DNA of 64,000 nt, from positions 5,998,501 through 6,062,500 of the forward strand of contig NZ_CP166850.1 in assembly GCF_041346945.1 (NCBI RefSeq). Direction: 5' to 3'. Origin of the DNA: Amycolatopsis sp. cg9 (GTDB lineage Bacteria; Actinomycetota; Actinomycetes; Mycobacteriales; Pseudonocardiaceae). Shown here piece after piece: positions 53,101-64,000 of the stretch. Position 1 is the stretch's first letter; each line of letters begins with the position of its first letter. A program made the position numbers and the translations under genes. The notes under the pieces were generated by a model. That model worked only from the letters and a program-made list of their open reading frames with translations. It made no database searches and was not told the origin of the DNA.

Positions 53101-56100
53101 CCGTCGCAGCAACGCGTGATCCGCCAAGCGCTCGCCGCTTCCGGTCTGTCCACTTCGGATGTCGACGTCGTCGAGGCGCACGGCACCGGGACCACGCTGG
53201 GCGACCCGATCGAAGCGCAGGCCTTGCTCGCGACCTACGGACAGGACCGGGAAAACCCGCTGCTGCTCGGCTCGATCAAGTCCAACATCGGGCACGCCCA
53301 GGCCGCCGCGGGGGTCGCCGGGATCATCAAGGTGATCCAGGCGATGCGCAACGACACGCTGCCGCGCACGCTGCACGTCACCGAACCGTCGACGCACGTC
53401 GAGTGGGCCGCCGGCAACGTCGAGCTGCTCACCGACGCACGGCCGTGGCCCGCCGAAGCCGGTCGCCCGCGCCGCGCCGGTGTCTCGTCGTTCGGCATCA
53501 GCGGCACCAACGCCCACGCGATCATCGAAGAACCGCCCGTCGTCATCCCGGCCCGCGACGAGGCCGAGCGCGAGCTGCCGTGCGTCCCGCTGGTGCTCAG
53601 CGGCCGCACGCCGGAAGCCCTGCGCGACCAGGCGGCCCGGCTCCGGGACGTCGACGCGGACCCGATCGACCTCGGGTACTCCCTGGCCACGACGCGCTCG
53701 GCGTTCGACCACCGCGCCGTCGTCTTCGCCCCCGAAGGGCTCGCCGCGCTCGCCGAAGGCCGCCCGTCGCCACTGGTCACCGCGGGCGAGGCGAAGGGCG
53801 TGCCGAAGGTCGCGTTCGTCTTCACCGGCCAGGGCGCGCAGCGGCCCGGCATGACCCGCGGCCTCTACGACACCTTCCCGGCGTTCGCCACCGCGCTCGA
53901 CGCCGTCCTCGACCGCCTCGATCCGCGGGTGCGCGAAGTCCTCTGGGGCGAGGACGCGGAAGCGTTGTCCCGCACCGGGTTCGCGCAGCCGGCGTTGTTC
54001 GCGGTCGAGGTCGCGCTCGTGCGGCTGCTGTCCGCGTGGGGCGTCCGGCCGGACTTCGTCGGCGGCCACTCGGTCGGCGAGATCGCCGCCGCGCACGTCG
54101 CCGGGGTGCTGTCGCTGGACGACGCGTGCGCGCTGGTCACGGCCCGCGCGTCGCTGATGCAGGACCTCGAGCCGGGCGGCGCGATGGTCGCCGTCCGCGC
54201 CACCGAAGCCGAAGTCGCGCCCCACCTGAGCGAAGAAGTTTCGCTCGCGGCGGTCAACGGCCCGGACTCGGTCGTGCTGTCCGGAGTGGAGAGCGCAGTG
54301 CTCGCCGCGGCGGAGCACTTCGCCGACACCAAGCGGCTCACCGTGTCGCACGCGTTCCACTCGCCGCTGATGGACCCGATGCTGCCCGCGTTCCGGGACG
54401 CCATCGCCGGGCTCGCCTTCGAATCGCCCGCTGTCCCGATGATCGCCGAGGGGGACGTCACCGACCCGGAACGCTGGGTCGCGCACGTCCGGGAACCGGT
54501 GCGGTTCGCCGACACCGCCGAGCAGCTGCGCGGGACCGGCCTGATCGTCGAAATCGGCCCGGACGCGGTCCTGTCCGCGATGACCGGCGGCATCCCGGTG
54601 GCCCGCCGCGGCCGCGACGACGTCGAGACCTTGGTCGGCGCCATCGGGAAGCTGCACGTCTCCGGCGTCCGGATCGACTGGTCCGCCTTCTTCGCCGGGA
54701 CCGGCGCCCGCCGGGTTCCGCTGCCCACGTACGCGTTCCAGCACGAGTGGTTCTGGCCCTCGGCCGCCGCACCCACCGGCGAGACGGCCGACGCCGAGTT
54801 CTGGGCCGCCGTCGACCGGGGCGACGCCGCGGGACTGGCCGCGCGGCTCGACGTCGACGACGCTTCGGTGGGTGCGCTGCTGCCCGCGTTGTCCTCCTAC
54901 CGCCGTTCGCGCCACGAAGAGTCCGTTGTGGACAGATGGCGCCACAAGGCGACGTGGGTCCCGGTCGCCGCGGCCCGGCCCGGCAGCGGATCGTGGCTCG
55001 TGGTAGTCCCGGCCGCGCTGGCCGACGACCCGTGGGTCACCACCGTCGCCGGGTACTTCGACGGCGAGCCCGTGGTCTTCGACGGCACCATCGCCGACCG
55101 CCTGCGCGACCGAGAGTTCGACCACGTCCTTTCCCTGCTGGCCCTGGACGAAACCGGCTTCCCCGGCGTCCCGGCCGGGCTCGCCACCACGGCCGCGCTG
55201 CTGCAGGCCCTCGGGAACACCCCGCTGTGGTGCGTGACCCGCGAGGCCGTCGCGGTGGCGCCCGGTGACCCGGTGGCCCGGCCCGCGCAGGCCGCCGTGT
55301 GGGGTCTCGGCCGCACCGCCGCACTCGAACTCCCGCAGCGCTGGGGCGGTCTCGTCGACCTGCCCGGCGAACTGGACGCCGAGGTGCCCCGGCGGCTCGC
55401 CGCCGCGCTGACTGGCGACGGCGGTGAAGACCAGCTCGCGATCCGCGCGGCCGGGCTGTTCGGCCGGCGGGTCGTCGCCGCGCCCCCGGCACCGGGCCGC
55501 GTCCCCGAGCCCGGCGGCGGGACCACCCTCATCACCGGCGGCACCGGCGCCCTCGGTGCCGCGATCGCCCGCCGGCTCGCGAAGACCGGCCGGACCCTGG
55601 TGCTGCTCAGCCGCCGCGGGCCCGACGCTCCCGGTGCGCGCGAACTCCGCGAAGAACTCACCGCCCTCGGCGCCGACGTCACCATCACCGCGTGCGACGC
55701 CGCCGACCGGGCGGCCCTCGCCGCCGTGCTGGCGGACGTGCCGGACCTGACCGACGTCGTCCACACCGCCGGGGTCCTCGACGACGGCGTCCTCGACACC
55801 CTCACCCCGGACCGCTTCGAAGCCGGGTACCGCGCCAAGGCCGAGGCCGCGTGGAACCTGCACGAACTGACCGCCGACCTGCGCGGCTTCGTGCTGTTCT
55901 CCTCCGTCGCGGGCACCTTCGGCTCGGCCGGCCAGGCGGCTTACGCGGCGGCGAACGCCTCCCTCGACGCCCTCGCCGAGCACCGCCGCGGGCTCGGCCT
56001 GCCCGCGACGTCCATCGCCTGGGGCCCGTGGGCAGGCGGCGGCATGCTCGCCGCCGACCCGGGCGTGGCCGAGCGCGCCCGCCGCGGCGGTCTCAACCCC

Positions 56101-59100
56101 CTGGACCCGGAACGCGCGGCCGCCGCGCTGGACCGGGCACTGGCGGACACCACCGTCGTCGTCGCCGACATCGACTGGACCCGCTACGCGCACGTGCTGC
56201 GTCGCGGCCCGCTGCTCAGCGGCATCCCGGCCGCGGCGCGCGTCGAAGCCCCGCGCGGGGACGAAGAACTGCGCGCCCGGCTCGCGGCCGTCCCCGAGGA
56301 CGACCGGTTCGACTTCCTGCTCGGGCTGCTGCTGGAGCAGGTCGCGGTGGTGCTCGGCCACAGCGGCACCGGGGGAGTGGCACCCGACCGTGCGTTCCGC
56401 GACCTCGGCTTCGACTCGCTCACCGCCGTCGAGCTGCGCAACGTCGTCGCGCTGGCGACCGGCCTCGACCTGCCGCCGTCGCTGGTGTTCGACCACCCGA
56501 CGCCCGAGATCCTCACCCGCCACCTGCTGGGCGAGCTGGCCGGGACGCTGGCCGAGACCACCGCACCGGTGCGCGCGGCGGCCGACGACGACCCGATCGT
56601 CATCGTCGGCATGGGCTGCCGGTTCCCCGGTGGCGTCCGCGGCCCCGAAGACTTCTGGCGGCTGCTTTCCGGTGGCGAGGACGGCATCACCGGCTTCCCC
56701 GAGGACCGCGGCTGGGACCTCGCCACCCTCGCCTCCGGCTACGAGTACGCGCTCACCGGCGGCTTCCTCGACGGCGTCACCGACTTCGACGCCGATTTCT
56801 TCGGCATCTCGCCCCGCGAGGCGCTGGCGATGGACCCGCAGCAGCGGCTGCTGCTCGAAGTCTCCTGGGAGGCCCTCGAGCGCGCCGGGATCGACCCGGC
56901 GACGCTGCACGGCGGCGACACCGGTGTGTTCGTCGGCACCAACGGCCAGGACTACGGCAGCCTGCTCGCCACCTCCGGCGAGGACGTCCAGGGCCACCTG
57001 GCCACCGGCACCACCGCCAGTGTCCTTTCCGGACGGTTGTCCTACACGCTCGGGCTGGAAGGGCCTTCGGTCACCGTCGACACCGCGTGCTCGTCGTCGA
57101 TGGTCGCGCTGCACTGGGCCGCGCAGGCCCTCCGCCGCGGCGAGTGCGCGACCGCGCTGGCCGGTGGCGTCACGGTCATGGCCACGCCGAACTCCTTCGC
57201 CGAGTTCGCCCGCCAGGGCGGCCTCGCCGCCGACGGCCGCTGCAAGCCGTTCGCCGACGGCGCCGACGGCACCGGCTGGTCCGAAGGCGCAGGCATCCTC
57301 GTCGTCGAACGGCTTTCGACCGCGCGGGCGCAGGGACACCCGGTGCTCGCCGTGGTCCGCGGCACCGCCGTCAACTCCGACGGTGCGTCCAACGGCCTCA
57401 CCGCCCCCAACGGCCCCGCCCAGCAACGCGTGATCCGCCAGGCACTCGCCGACGCCGGACTGTCCACATCGGACGTCGACGCGGTCGAGGCGCACGGCAC
57501 CGGCACGGTGCTCGGCGACCCGATCGAAGCGCAGGCGCTGCTGGCCACCTACGGCCGCGACCGCGAGGAACCGCTGTGGCTGGGCGCCGTCAAGTCCAAC
57601 CTCGGCCACACCCAGGCCGCGGCCGGGGTCGCCGGGATCATCAAGATGGTGCTCGCCCTGCGGCACGGGGAGCTGCCGAAGACGTTGCACGTCGACGAGC
57701 CGTCGAGCCGCGTCGACTGGACCGCGGGCGAGGTCCGGGTGCTCACCGAGCACCGCGCCTGGCCGGAATCCGGGCGCCCGCGCCGCGCGGGTGTCTCGTC
57801 GTTCGGGCTCAGCGGCACCAACGCGCACGCGATCCTCGAACAGGCCCCGGTTTTCGACGACGTCGTCGCCGAAGAACCCGCGACCGCGCCGCTGCTGCTG
57901 TCCGCGCGCACCCCGGAAGCGTTGTCCGCGCAGGCCGCCCAGCTGCACGCGCTGCTCAGCGACCGCGCTCCGGCGGGGATCGCCCGGGCGCTCGCCACCA
58001 CCCGCACCGCGTTCCCGTACCGCGCGGCGATCGTCGGTGACCCCCTCGGGCAGCTGGCCGCGCTCGCCGAGACACCTGTTGTGACTCCCGCGCGGGCTCG
58101 CGCCAAGACCGCGTTCGTCTTCGCGGGTCAGGGCGCGCAACGGCCGGGCATGGGCGCCGAGCTGTACCGGCGCTTCCCGGTGTTCGCCCAAGCCTTCGAC
58201 GCCGTGTGCGCCCACCTCGGCGAGGAACTGCGAGACGTCGTCTTCGCCCAGGACGGCACGCGGCTGGACCGCACCGACTGGACGCAACCGGCGACGTTCG
58301 CCCTCGGCGTCGCGCAGTACCGGCTGCTGGAGTCCTTCGGGGTCAAGCCGTCCTGGCTCGCCGGGCACTCGGTCGGCGAGATCGCCGCCGTGCACGTCGC
58401 CGGGGTGCTGTCCCTCGAGGACGCGTGCACGCTCGTCGCCGCCCGCGGCCGCCTGATGGCCGCGCTCCCGGCCGGCGGCGCGATGGCCGCGGTCCGCGCC
58501 CCCGAAGCCGAAGTCCGCGAATTCCTCGTGGACGGCGTGACGATCGCCGCGGTCAACGGGCCCGCGGCGATCGTGGTCGCGGGGACCGAAGCCGCCGTCA
58601 CCCGGACCACCGACGCGCTGGCCGCAGCCGGGCACCACGTCCGGCGCCTCGCGGTCAGCCACGCGTTCCACTCGCCGCTGATGGACCCGATGCTCGAGGA
58701 CTTCGCCGAAGTGCTGGCGGGCCTGGAGTTCGGCGAGCCGCGGCTGCCGATCGTGTCCACGGTGACCGGTGAACTCGCCGACCTGAGGACGCCGGAGTAC
58801 TGGCTCGCGCACGTCCGCGAGCCGGTCCGCTTCGCCGACGCCGTGCGCGTGCTCGGCGAACTGGGCGCCGCCGCCGTCGTCGAGCTGGGCCCGGACGGGT
58901 CCCTGTCCGCCGCCGCGAGCGAAGTCCTCGGCTCCGGCGTCGCCTGCGTCCCGCTGCTGCGCCGCGACCAGGCCGAGGAGACCGCGTTCGTGACGGCGCT
59001 GGGCCGGCTGCACGTCGCCGGGGTGCGGGTCGGCTGGCCCGCGTTCTTCGGCCCGGCCGGCGGGCCCGGCCCGGAGCTGCCGACCTACCCGTTCCAGCGC

Positions 59101-62100
59101 GAACGCCACTGGCCGCGCACCTCCGGCGCGGTCCCCGGCGACCTCGGCTCCGCCGGCCTCGACGCCGCCCGGCACCCGCTGCTCGGCGCGGGCGTCGAGC
59201 TCCCGGACTCCGGCGGGTTCCTCTTCACCGCCCGGCTTTCGCTGCGCACGCAGCCGTGGCTTGCCGACCACTTCGTGCTCGGCGCGGCCTTGCTGCCCGG
59301 CACGGCTTACCTCGACCTCGCGATCCGCGCGGCCGACCGGGCGGGCTGCGACCGCGTCGACGAGCTGACCCTCGAAGTCCCGCTGGTCCTGCCGGCCGAA
59401 GGCGCGGTGCGGCTGCAGGTCGTCGTCGGCCCGGCCGGTCCCGCGGGCGACCGCGCCCTGGCCGTGTACTCGAGCCCGGCCGGCGGCGGCGAGCAGCCGT
59501 GGACGCGGCACGCGAGCGGTCGCCTCGGCACCGGCACGGCCACCCCGGACGACTCGGCCGCTTGGCCGCCTCCGGAAGCCGAAGCCGTGGCCCTGGAGGG
59601 GTTCTACGAGCGGCTCGCCTCGGGCGGGTTCGGCTACGGGCCGCTGTTCCGCGGGCTCAAGGCCGTCTGGCGCACCCCCGGGGCGGTGTACGCCGACGTC
59701 GTGCTGCCCGAGGAGGCCGAGCGGGACGCGGCCGCGTTCGGGCTGCACCCGGCGTTGCTGGACGCGGTCCTGCACGCCGCCGAGCACGCCGGACTGACCG
59801 ATGTGGACGGGGGACGGCTCCCGTTCGCCTGGAGCGGCGTCACGCTGCACGCGGGTGGCGCGGCGGTCGTGCGGGCCAAGCTGACCCGGCTCGGCGAGGA
59901 CTCCGTCGCCATCGAGCTGCGGGACGCGGCCGGCGACCCGGTGGCGTCGGTCGGCTCGCTCGTGCTGCGCCCCGCGGCCCCGGCCCGGACCCAGCCCGTC
60001 GACTCGCTCTACCGCCTGGACTGGGTCCCGATCCCACGGCCGGCCGAGGAAGCCGAGTTCGTCGTCCACCACGTCCCGGCGGGCGGGCCCGGCGGGGTGC
60101 GCGGCGCGACCGCCGACGCGCTCGCCGTGCTGCAGTCCTCTGAAGACAACCAGCTGGTGTTCGTCACGTCCGGAATGGACGATCCCGCCGCCGCGGCCGT
60201 CTGGGGCCTCGTGCGCTCGGCGCAGCGCGAACACCCGGGCCGGTTCTTCCTGTCCGATGTGGACGAGCACCCCGGGTCGCTCGCCGCGCTGCCCGCCGTC
60301 GTGGCGTCCGGCGAACCGCAGACGATCGTGCGCGGCGGCGAGATCAGCGTCGCCCGGATCGCCCGCGTGCCGTACGCCGACGACGTCGTCCCGCCGAAGT
60401 GGGACGAAGGCACCGTGCTCATCACCGGCGGCACCGGCGGGCTCGGCGCCACGCTCGCCCGCCACCTGGTGACCACCCACGGCGCCCGGCGGCTCCTGCT
60501 GGTCAGCCGCCGCGGCGCGAACGCCCCCGGCGCGGACGAACTGATCGCCGACCTGACCGCGGCCGGTGCCGAGGTCGACGTCGCCGCGGCCGACGTCGCC
60601 GACCGCGCCGAACTGGCCCGCGTGCTGGACGGCGTCGACCTGTCCGCCGTCGTCCACACCGCTGGTGTCCTCGACGACGGCATCCTCGGCTCGCTCACCC
60701 CCGAGCGGCTCGACACCGTGCTGGCGCCCAAGTTCGACGCCGCCTGGCACCTCGACGAGCTGACCCGCCACCTCGACCTGACCGCGTTCGTCGTCTACTC
60801 CTCGGTCGCCGGCACGTTCGGCGCGGCCGGGCAGGCGAACTACACCGCGGCCAACGCGGCCGTCGACGCGCTCGTCCGGCGCCGCCGGGCCCGCGGGCAG
60901 CAGGCGCTTTCCCTCGGCTGGGGCGCGTGGTCGCGGGCCGGCGGCATGACCGCCACCCTCACCGACGCCGACCTGCGGCGGATGGCCGCCACCGGCCTGC
61001 CCGCGCTCGAACCGGAACACGCCCTCGCGCTGTTCGACGCGGCCTGCGCGAGCGGCCTCGACACCGTCCTGCCGGTCCGCCTCGACTTCGCCGCGCTCAG
61101 CGCCCTGCCCGAGGTCACGCACCTGCTGCGCGGCCTGGTCCGCACCCCCGCCCGGCAGCCGGCGGCCAACCTGCCGCGCCTGGACGGCCCGCTCCTCGGC
61201 CTCACCGGCGCCGAACGGTCCCGCGCCGTGCTCGACCTCGTCCGCGCCCAGGTCGCCGCCGTCCTCGGGCACACCGGCACCGCCGGGGTCGCCGCCGACC
61301 GCCCGTTCCGCGAACTCGGCTTCGACTCGCTCACCGCGGTCGAACTGCGCAACCGGCTCGACGCGGCGACCGGGCTGCGGCTGCCCGCCACCCTCACGTT
61401 CGACTACCCGACCCCGGCCGAGCTGGCCGCGTTCCTGCTCGGCGAGGTCGACGTCCCCGAGCCGGTCACCCCGGCGGCCGCGGTCGACGGCGACCCGATC
61501 GTCATCGTCGGCATGGGCTGCCGCTACCCCGGCGGTGTCGGCTCGCCGGAAGACCTGTGGACCCTGGTGGACCAGGGCGTCGACGCCGTCACCGACTTCC
61601 CGGCCGACCGCGGCTGGGACGTCGACGGCCTCTACCACCCGGACCCCGACCACCCGGGCACGTCCTACACGCGCAGCGGCGGGTTCCTGCACGAGGCCGG
61701 GGAGTTCGACCCGGCGTTCTTCGGGATGAGCCCCCGCGAGGCCCTCGCGACCGACTCCCAGCAGCGGCTGCTGCTGGAGGTCTCCTGGGAGGCCGTCGAG
61801 CGGACCGGCGTCGACCCGCGTTCGCTGCGCGGCTCGCGCACCGGCGTGTTCGTCGGCGTGATGTACTCCGACTACGGGCTGCTGCTGCAGGGCAGTCCCG
61901 ACACCGAGGGCTACCAGGGCAACGGCAGCGCGCCGAGCGTCGCCTCCGGCCGGGTCGCCTACGCGTTCGGGCTGGAGGGCCCGACGCTGACCGTCGACAC
62001 GGCGTGTTCGTCGTCGCTCGTCGCCCTGCACCTCGCGGCCCGCGCGCTGCAGAACGGGGAGTGCTCCCTCGCGCTCGCCGGCGGTGTCACGGTGATGTCG

Positions 62101-64000
62101 ACGCCGAGCACCTTCATCGGCTTCAGCCGGCAGCGCGGCCTGTCCGCCGACGGCCGCTGCAAGTCCTTTTCGGACAGCGCCGACGGCGTCGGCTGGTCCG
62201 AGGGCGCCGGGATCCTGGTGCTGGAGCGGATGTCCGACGCGAAACGCAACGGTCACGAGATCCTCGCCGTCGTCCGCGGCAGCGCGGTGAACTCCGACGG
62301 CGCGTCCAACGGTCTCACCGCGCCGAACGGCCCGGCCCAGCAACGCGTGATCCGCCAGGCCCTCGCCGCGGCCGGTCTGTCCACTTCGGACATCGACGTC
62401 GTCGAGGCGCACGGCACCGGGACCACCCTCGGTGACCCGATCGAAGCCCAGGCACTGCTGGCCACCTACGGCCGTGACCGGGACGAGCCCCTGCTGCTCG
62501 GGTCGATCAAGTCGAACCTCGGGCACACCCAGGCCGCGTCCGGCGTCGCCGGGATCATCAAGGTGGTGCAGGCCATGCGCGCAGGCTCGCTGCCGCGGAC
62601 CCTGCACGTCACCGAGCCGTCCACGCACGTCGACTGGTCGGGCGGTGCGATCGAGCTGCTCACCGAGCCGCGGGCCTGGCCCGACCGCGGCCGTCCGCGC
62701 CGCGCCGCCGTGTCGTCGTTCGGGATCAGCGGCACCAACGCCCACACCGTCCTCGAAGCGCCGCCGGCCGCGCCGGTCCCACCGCGCGCCGCACCGGCGC
62801 CGTCGCCGCTGGCTTGGCCGTTGTCCGCGCGCACCCCGGAAGCGCTGCGGGAGCAGGCTTCCCGGCTGCTCGCGCACCTCGCCGGGCACCGCGACGCGAG
62901 CCCGGCCGACATCGGGTTCGCGCTGGCCACCACCCGGACGCAGTTCGCCGAACGCGCGGTCGTCACCGGCGGCACCCGCACCGACCTGGAGACCCGCCTG
63001 GCGGTGCTGGCCCGCGGCGGCAGCGTCCCCGGGCTGGTCACCGGGACGGCGGGGGAGCAGGTCGCCGCGTTCCTCTTCGCCGGGCAGGGCAGCCAGCGCG
63101 CCGGCATGGGCCGCGACCTCCACGAGCGCTTCCCGGTGTTCGCCGAAGCGCTCGACACCGTCCTCGCGCGGCTCGACCGGGAGCTGGACCGCCCGCTGCG
63201 CGAGCTGCTCTTCGCCGAGGAGGCGGGAGCGCTCGACGAGACGCAATACGCGCAGCCCGCGCTGTTCGCCTTCGAAGTCGCGCTGTACCACCTGGTCCGC
63301 TCGTGGGGGGTGACGCCGGAGTACCTGGCCGGGCATTCGATCGGCGAGATCGCCGCCGCGCACGTCGCCGGGGTGTTCACCCTCGACGACGCCTGCACGC
63401 TGGTCGCCGCGCGCGGCCGGCTGATGCAGCAGCTGCCCGGGGGCGGCGCGATGATCGCCGTGCAGGCCACCGAAGCCGAGGTCCGGCCGCTGCTGGCCGG
63501 CCGCGAGGACGAGGTCGCGCTGGCCGCGGTCAACGGCCCGGCGTCGGTCGTGGTGTCCGGCGCCGCCGGCCGGGTCGAGGAGATCGCCGCGCACTTCGCC
63601 GCCGACGACCGCAAGACCCGGCGGCTGCGCGTCAGCCACGCCTTCCACTCGCCGCTGATGACCCCGATGCTCGACGACTTCCGCAAGGTCGTCGCCGGGC
63701 TGACCGCGGCCGAGCCGCGGGTCCCGATCGTCTCGACGGTCACCGGCGACCTGGTCACGGCGTCGACGCTGGCTTCGGCCGAGCACTGGGCCGAGCAGGT
63801 CTGGCGGCCGGTGCTGTTCGGCCCGGCCGTGCGGCGGCTGACCGAGCTGGGGGTCACCGCGTTCGCCGAGATCGGCCCCGACGCCACGGTGTCCGCGATG
63901 GCCGCGGAGTCCCTCGGCGCGCGGGACGTCGCGGTCCCGTTCCTGCGCCGCGACCGGTCCGAAGCCGACGCGGTCGTCGAGGCCCTCGGCCGGCTGCACG
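47161..64000 (+). CDS. Type I modular PKS, three full modules plus KS-AT, 3' end outside window
   Basis: 5,613 residues are visible; the frame stays open to the right edge. The N-terminus ([19 protein letters not shown]) is a docking coiled coil of a different class from the [12 protein letters not shown] type upstream, matching the MDADDLVR tail of the preceding protein. Module 1: KS from about 37 (Cys193), AT HAFH 718-721, DH with His914 ([10 protein letters not shown]), YGPAF and Asp1075, KR GGTGGLG near 1344 with LDD, ACP near 1640. Module 2: KS from about 1700, AT HAFH near 2397, no DH, KR GGTGALG near 2793 with LDD, ACP near 3083. Module 3: KS from about 3143, AT HAFH near 3835, DH with [10 protein letters not shown] and YGPLF from about 4003, KR LDD near 4423, ACP near 4720. 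Module 4: KS from about 4778 and AT (HAFH near 5495), then cut off. All ATs are malonyl-type. Expected: alkene, alcohol (B-type), alkene, then one more acetate unit. The gene has its own upstream promoter-like block. Confidence 0.96.
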   Translation, partial: MPAGSDRVVEALRVAVQENKQLRRQNTTLLAAAAEPVAVVAMSCRYPGGVQSPEDLWRLVDDGVDAVTGFPEGRGWPESRHQGGFLHRAGDFDPAFFGISPREALAMDPQQRIVLELAWEAFERAGIDPREVEGGTGGVFVGAGSMGYGRGLAALPDGVEGYLVTGTESSVISGRIAYFYGLEGPAVTVDTACSSSLVAVHWAARALRARECSFALAGGVAVMATPGLYGEFDRQGGLASDGRCKSFAEAADGAGFSEGAGLLLLERLSDARRNGHEVLAVIRGSAVNSDGASNGLTAPNGPSQQRVIRQALENAGLTTDDIDTVEAHGTGTVLGDPIEAQALLATYGRERAGDPLWLGSFKSNVGHTQSAAGVGGIIKTVQAMRHGVLPKTLHVDAPTSHVDWTAGRVSLLTEPRPWPETGKPRRAAVSSFGISGTNAHLILEQPVPEPVEAPERREPPGYLWPVSGRTPDALREQAARLLAHLDARPEHTPLDVAHSLATTRVAFPHRAVVTGAGRDELLTGLHALATSAAAPGVHTGSAGHPGASAFLFTGQGSQRADMGRTLAFPAFTRARDEILALLDLPGESTVDETGVAQPALFAFEVALFRLLESLGVRPDFVAGHSVGEIAAAHVAGVLSLRDAVKLVTARGRLMQALPAGGAMVAIQAAEADVLPLLTADVSIAAVNGPEAVVVSGAEAAVLALAARFEKTKRLSVSHAFHSPLMEPMLDDFRAVLDTLTFAEPAIPMIASGDVSTVDYWVRHVRDAVRYADTVADLTGRGVTTFLEVGPDATLSAMTAELTGPDTDCIPTVRRGRDETATLLSALARWHVRGGAFDWTAWHDGTGARVVDVPTYAFQRRTYWLEGGTGGDLGQAGLDPAGHPLLGAAVELPESGGFLFAGELSVRRQAWLGQHEILGAKLLPGTAFLELSGRAGAQVGCARVEELTFAAPLVLPAAGGVRVQVVAGPAAEDGSRSVSVYSQQDDAWVRHAAGRLGVGGAPAAVLPGEWPPAGAEPLDLAGFYEGLAEKGLGYGPAFQGLRAAWRHGDEILAEVALPPEHETEAASFGLHPALLDAVLHASAYLGRDGLPFSWTGVGVQPAHATTLRARLTPVGENAVALAVTDPAGTPVLAADALTFRPVAAGELRATRHESLFRPVWTPAPAVAVTHPADDADWVVLGTGLGFATPAVFPDLATVRIGGVPSVVLAPVPSGDGDAAAAHAATSWALELLQTWIAEPDFARSRLVFVTSGAVPAADGDLVDPAAAAVWGLVRSAQAEHPERFVLIDVDEPAQLTAPLQRVLDSGETQAALRDGGIVLPRLARLPVGDGPAAHFPDGATVLVIGGTGGLGALVAKHLVTAHGVRNLLLAGRRGPDAPGAPELRAELTALGAEVTIAACDAADRDALAALLAEHPVGAVVHAAGVLDDGVVETLTPERIATVFRAKVDAAWNLHELTGDLGAFVLFSSAAGVLGSPGQANYAAANAYLDALAQRRRAEGLPGQSLAWGAWAGDAGMAARLSDADHRRLAAAGLPPLDPAQGLALFDAALSEAEPAVLPMRVDTGALRGRPGVPALLRSLVPGGAAPGPGRPAAALADRLGGLTEADRTRALEDLVRAEAGLVLGYAATDTVDGRSAFKDLGFDSLTAVELRNRLDAATGLRLPATLVFDYPTPEALAAHLGRELSGAVAEETAVTARPVSDDPIVIVGMGCRYPGGVGSPEDLWHLVDAGVDAVSGFPVNRGWDVEHLYHPDPDHPGTSYTRHGGFLHEAGEFDPAFFGMSPREALATDSQQRLLLEVSWEAVERAGVDPVSLRGSRTGVFVGVMYSDYGMLLQGSPEAEAYQGNGSAPSVASGRIAYTMGLEGPTVTVDTACSSSLVALHWAAQALRQGECSLALAGGVTVMSTPGSFVASSRQRGIAADGRCKSFSDTADGVGWSEGAGILVLERMSDARRNGHEILAVLRGSAVNSDGASNGLTAPNGPSQQRVIRQALAASGLSTSDVDVVEAHGTGTTLGDPIEAQALLATYGQDRENPLLLGSIKSNIGHAQAAAGVAGIIKVIQAMRNDTLPRTLHVTEPSTHVEWAAGNVELLTDARPWPAEAGRPRRAGVSSFGISGTNAHAIIEEPPVVIPARDEAERELPCVPLVLSGRTPEALRDQAARLRDVDADPIDLGYSLATTRSAFDHRAVVFAPEGLAALAEGRPSPLVTAGEAKGVPKVAFVFTGQGAQRPGMTRGLYDTFPAFATALDAVLDRLDPRVREVLWGEDAEALSRTGFAQPALFAVEVALVRLLSAWGVRPDFVGGHSVGEIAAAHVAGVLSLDDACALVTARASLMQDLEPGGAMVAVRATEAEVAPHLSEEVSLAAVNGPDSVVLSGVESAVLAAAEHFADTKRLTVSHAFHSPLMDPMLPAFRDAIAGLAFESPAVPMIAEGDVTDPERWVAHVREPVRFADTAEQLRGTGLIVEIGPDAVLSAMTGGIPVARRGRDDVETLVGAIGKLHVSGVRIDWSAFFAGTGARRVPLPTYAFQHEWFWPSAAAPTGETADAEFWAAVDRGDAAGLAARLDVDDASVGALLPALSSYRRSRHEESVVDRWRHKATWVPVAAARPGSGSWLVVVPAALADDPWVTTVAGYFDGEPVVFDGTIADRLRDREFDHVLSLLALDETGFPGVPAGLATTAALLQALGNTPLWCVTREAVAVAPGDPVARPAQAAVWGLGRTAALELPQRWGGLVDLPGELDAEVPRRLAAALTGDGGEDQLAIRAAGLFGRRVVAAPPAPGRVPEPGGGTTLITGGTGALGAAIARRLAKTGRTLVLLSRRGPDAPGARELREELTALGADVTITACDAADRAALAAVLADVPDLTDVVHTAGVLDDGVLDTLTPDRFEAGYRAKAEAAWNLHELTADLRGFVLFSSVAGTFGSAGQAAYAAANASLDALAEHRRGLGLPATSIAWGPWAGGGMLAADPGVAERARRGGLNPLDPERAAAALDRALADTTVVVADIDWTRYAHVLRRGPLLSGIPAAARVEAPRGDEELRARLAAVPEDDRFDFLLGLLLEQVAVVLGHSGTGGVAPDRAFRDLGFDSLTAVELRNVVALATGLDLPPSLVFDHPTPEILTRHLLGELAGTLAETTAPVRAAADDDPIVIVGMGCRFPGGVRGPEDFWRLLSGGEDGITGFPEDRGWDLATLASGYEYALTGGFLDGVTDFDADFFGISPREALAMDPQQRLLLEVSWEALERAGIDPATLHGGDTGVFVGTNGQDYGSLLATSGEDVQGHLATGTTASVLSGRLSYTLGLEGPSVTVDTACSSSMVALHWAAQALRRGECATALAGGVTVMATPNSFAEFARQGGLAADGRCKPFADGADGTGWSEGAGILVVERLSTARAQGHPVLAVVRGTAVNSDGASNGLTAPNGPAQQRVIRQALADAGLSTSDVDAVEAHGTGTVLGDPIEAQALLATYGRDREEPLWLGAVKSNLGHTQAAAGVAGIIKMVLALRHGELPKTLHVDEPSSRVDWTAGEVRVLTEHRAWPESGRPRRAGVSSFGLSGTNAHAILEQAPVFDDVVAEEPATAPLLLSARTPEALSAQAAQLHALLSDRAPAGIARALATTRTAFPYRAAIVGDPLGQLAALAETPVVTPARARAKTAFVFAGQGAQRPGMGAELYRRFPVFAQAFDAVCAHLGEELRDVVFAQDGTRLDRTDWTQPATFALGVAQYRLLESFGVKPSWLAGHSVGEIAAVHVAGVLSLEDACTLVAARGRLMAALPAGGAMAAVRAPEAEVREFLVDGVTIAAVNGPAAIVVAGTEAAVTRTTDALAAAGHHVRRLAVSHAFHSPLMDPMLEDFAEVLAGLEFGEPRLPIVSTVTGELADLRTPEYWLAHVREPVRFADAVRVLGELGAAAVVELGPDGSLSAAASEVLGSGVACVPLLRRDQAEETAFVTALGRLHVAGVRVGWPAFFGPAGGPGPELPTYPFQRERHWPRTSGAVPGDLGSAGLDAARHPLLGAGVELPDSGGFLFTARLSLRTQPWLADHFVLGAALLPGTAYLDLAIRAADRAGCDRVDELTLEVPLVLPAEGAVRLQVVVGPAGPAGDRALAVYSSPAGGGEQPWTRHASGRLGTGTATPDDSAAWPPPEAEAVALEGFYERLASGGFGYGPLFRGLKAVWRTPGAVYADVVLPEEAERDAAAFGLHPALLDAVLHAAEHAGLTDVDGGRLPFAWSGVTLHAGGAAVVRAKLTRLGEDSVAIELRDAAGDPVASVGSLVLRPAAPARTQPVDSLYRLDWVPIPRPAEEAEFVVHHVPAGGPGGVRGATADALAVLQSSEDNQLVFVTSGMDDPAAAAVWGLVRSAQREHPGRFFLSDVDEHPGSLAALPAVVASGEPQTIVRGGEISVARIARVPYADDVVPPKWDEGTVLITGGTGGLGATLARHLVTTHGARRLLLVSRRGANAPGADELIADLTAAGAEVDVAAADVADRAELARVLDGVDLSAVVHTAGVLDDGILGSLTPERLDTVLAPKFDAAWHLDELTRHLDLTAFVVYSSVAGTFGAAGQANYTAANAAVDALVRRRRARGQQALSLGWGAWSRAGGMTATLTDADLRRMAATGLPALEPEHALALFDAACASGLDTVLPVRLDFAALSALPEVTHLLRGLVRTPARQPAANLPRLDGPLLGLTGAERSRAVLDLVRAQVAAVLGHTGTAGVAADRPFRELGFDSLTAVELRNRLDAATGLRLPATLTFDYPTPAELAAFLLGEVDVPEPVTPAAAVDGDPIVIVGMGCRYPGGVGSPEDLWTLVDQGVDAVTDFPADRGWDVDGLYHPDPDHPGTSYTRSGGFLHEAGEFDPAFFGMSPREALATDSQQRLLLEVSWEAVERTGVDPRSLRGSRTGVFVGVMYSDYGLLLQGSPDTEGYQGNGSAPSVASGRVAYAFGLEGPTLTVDTACSSSLVALHLAARALQNGECSLALAGGVTVMSTPSTFIGFSRQRGLSADGRCKSFSDSADGVGWSEGAGILVLERMSDAKRNGHEILAVVRGSAVNSDGASNGLTAPNGPAQQRVIRQALAAAGLSTSDIDVVEAHGTGTTLGDPIEAQALLATYGRDRDEPLLLGSIKSNLGHTQAASGVAGIIKVVQAMRAGSLPRTLHVTEPSTHVDWSGGAIELLTEPRAWPDRGRPRRAAVSSFGISGTNAHTVLEAPPAAPVPPRAAPAPSPLAWPLSARTPEALREQASRLLAHLAGHRDASPADIGFALATTRTQFAERAVVTGGTRTDLETRLAVLARGGSVPGLVTGTAGEQVAAFLFAGQGSQRAGMGRDLHERFPVFAEALDTVLARLDRELDRPLRELLFAEEAGALDETQYAQPALFAFEVALYHLVRSWGVTPEYLAGHSIGEIAAAHVAGVFTLDDACTLVAARGRLMQQLPGGGAMIAVQATEAEVRPLLAGREDEVALAAVNGPASVVVSGAAGRVEEIAAHFAADDRKTRRLRVSHAFHSPLMTPMLDDFRKVVAGLTAAEPRVPIVSTVTGDLVTASTLASAEHWAEQVWRPVLFGPAVRRLTELGVTAFAEIGPDATVSAMAAESLGARDVAVPFLRRDRSEADAVVEALGRLH

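Overview
The window is 64 kb of very GC-rich actinobacterial DNA taken from inside a modular type I polyketide synthase (PKS) biosynthetic gene cluster. The codon use, the docking-domain types and the style of the short palindromic repeats suggest a Pseudonocardiaceae member such as Amycolatopsis; this is inference, since no taxonomic marker gene is present. No loading module, thioesterase, sugar-biosynthesis gene or regulator is visible, so the cluster continues past both edges.

Layout. (1) 2-5485 (+): end of one PKS, with a trailing ACP and one KS-AT-DH-KR-ACP module. (2) 5493-14960 (+): two-module PKS whose first module is methylmalonyl-specific with a dead KR. (3) 15047-18169 (-): a three-gene operon of a GT1-type glycosyltransferase, an ABC-transporter ATPase and an ABC-2 permease, with overlapping genes and an intrinsic terminator at 15001-15033. 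(4) 18380-26719 (+): two-module PKS, whose first module keeps only a degenerate DH and no KR. (5) 26743-46854 (+): four-module PKS of about 6,700 residues. (6) 47161-64000 (+): a PKS with three complete modules and a KS-AT, running off the right edge. In all there are 12 complete modules plus two partial ones, and no enoylreductase anywhere.

How it works together. Docking domains support the order gene 1 -> 2 -> 3 -> 4 -> 5. The first three junctions use one docking class and the last uses another. Reading domains in order predicts: alkene; alpha-methyl ketone; alkene or alcohol; ketone; alcohol; alkene; alkene; alkene or alcohol; alpha-branched alcohol; alkene; alcohol; alkene. This is a mostly malonyl-derived, oxygenated, polyene-containing chain. 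The glycosyltransferase and the DrrAB-like exporter imply a glycosylated product that is pumped out, which would give self-resistance.

Most unusual signals. A family of short palindromes (CACTTTC-N4/5-GAAAGTG) sits in frame inside PKS linkers at four places and again behind gene 4. Two other linkers hold in-frame tandem repeats of 30 and 54 bases. A gapped 39-bp block is conserved upstream of the two PKS genes that start new transcripts. A frequent GTCC-N2-W-N2-GGAC motif breaks the local GC wobble rule and occurs in two reading phases.
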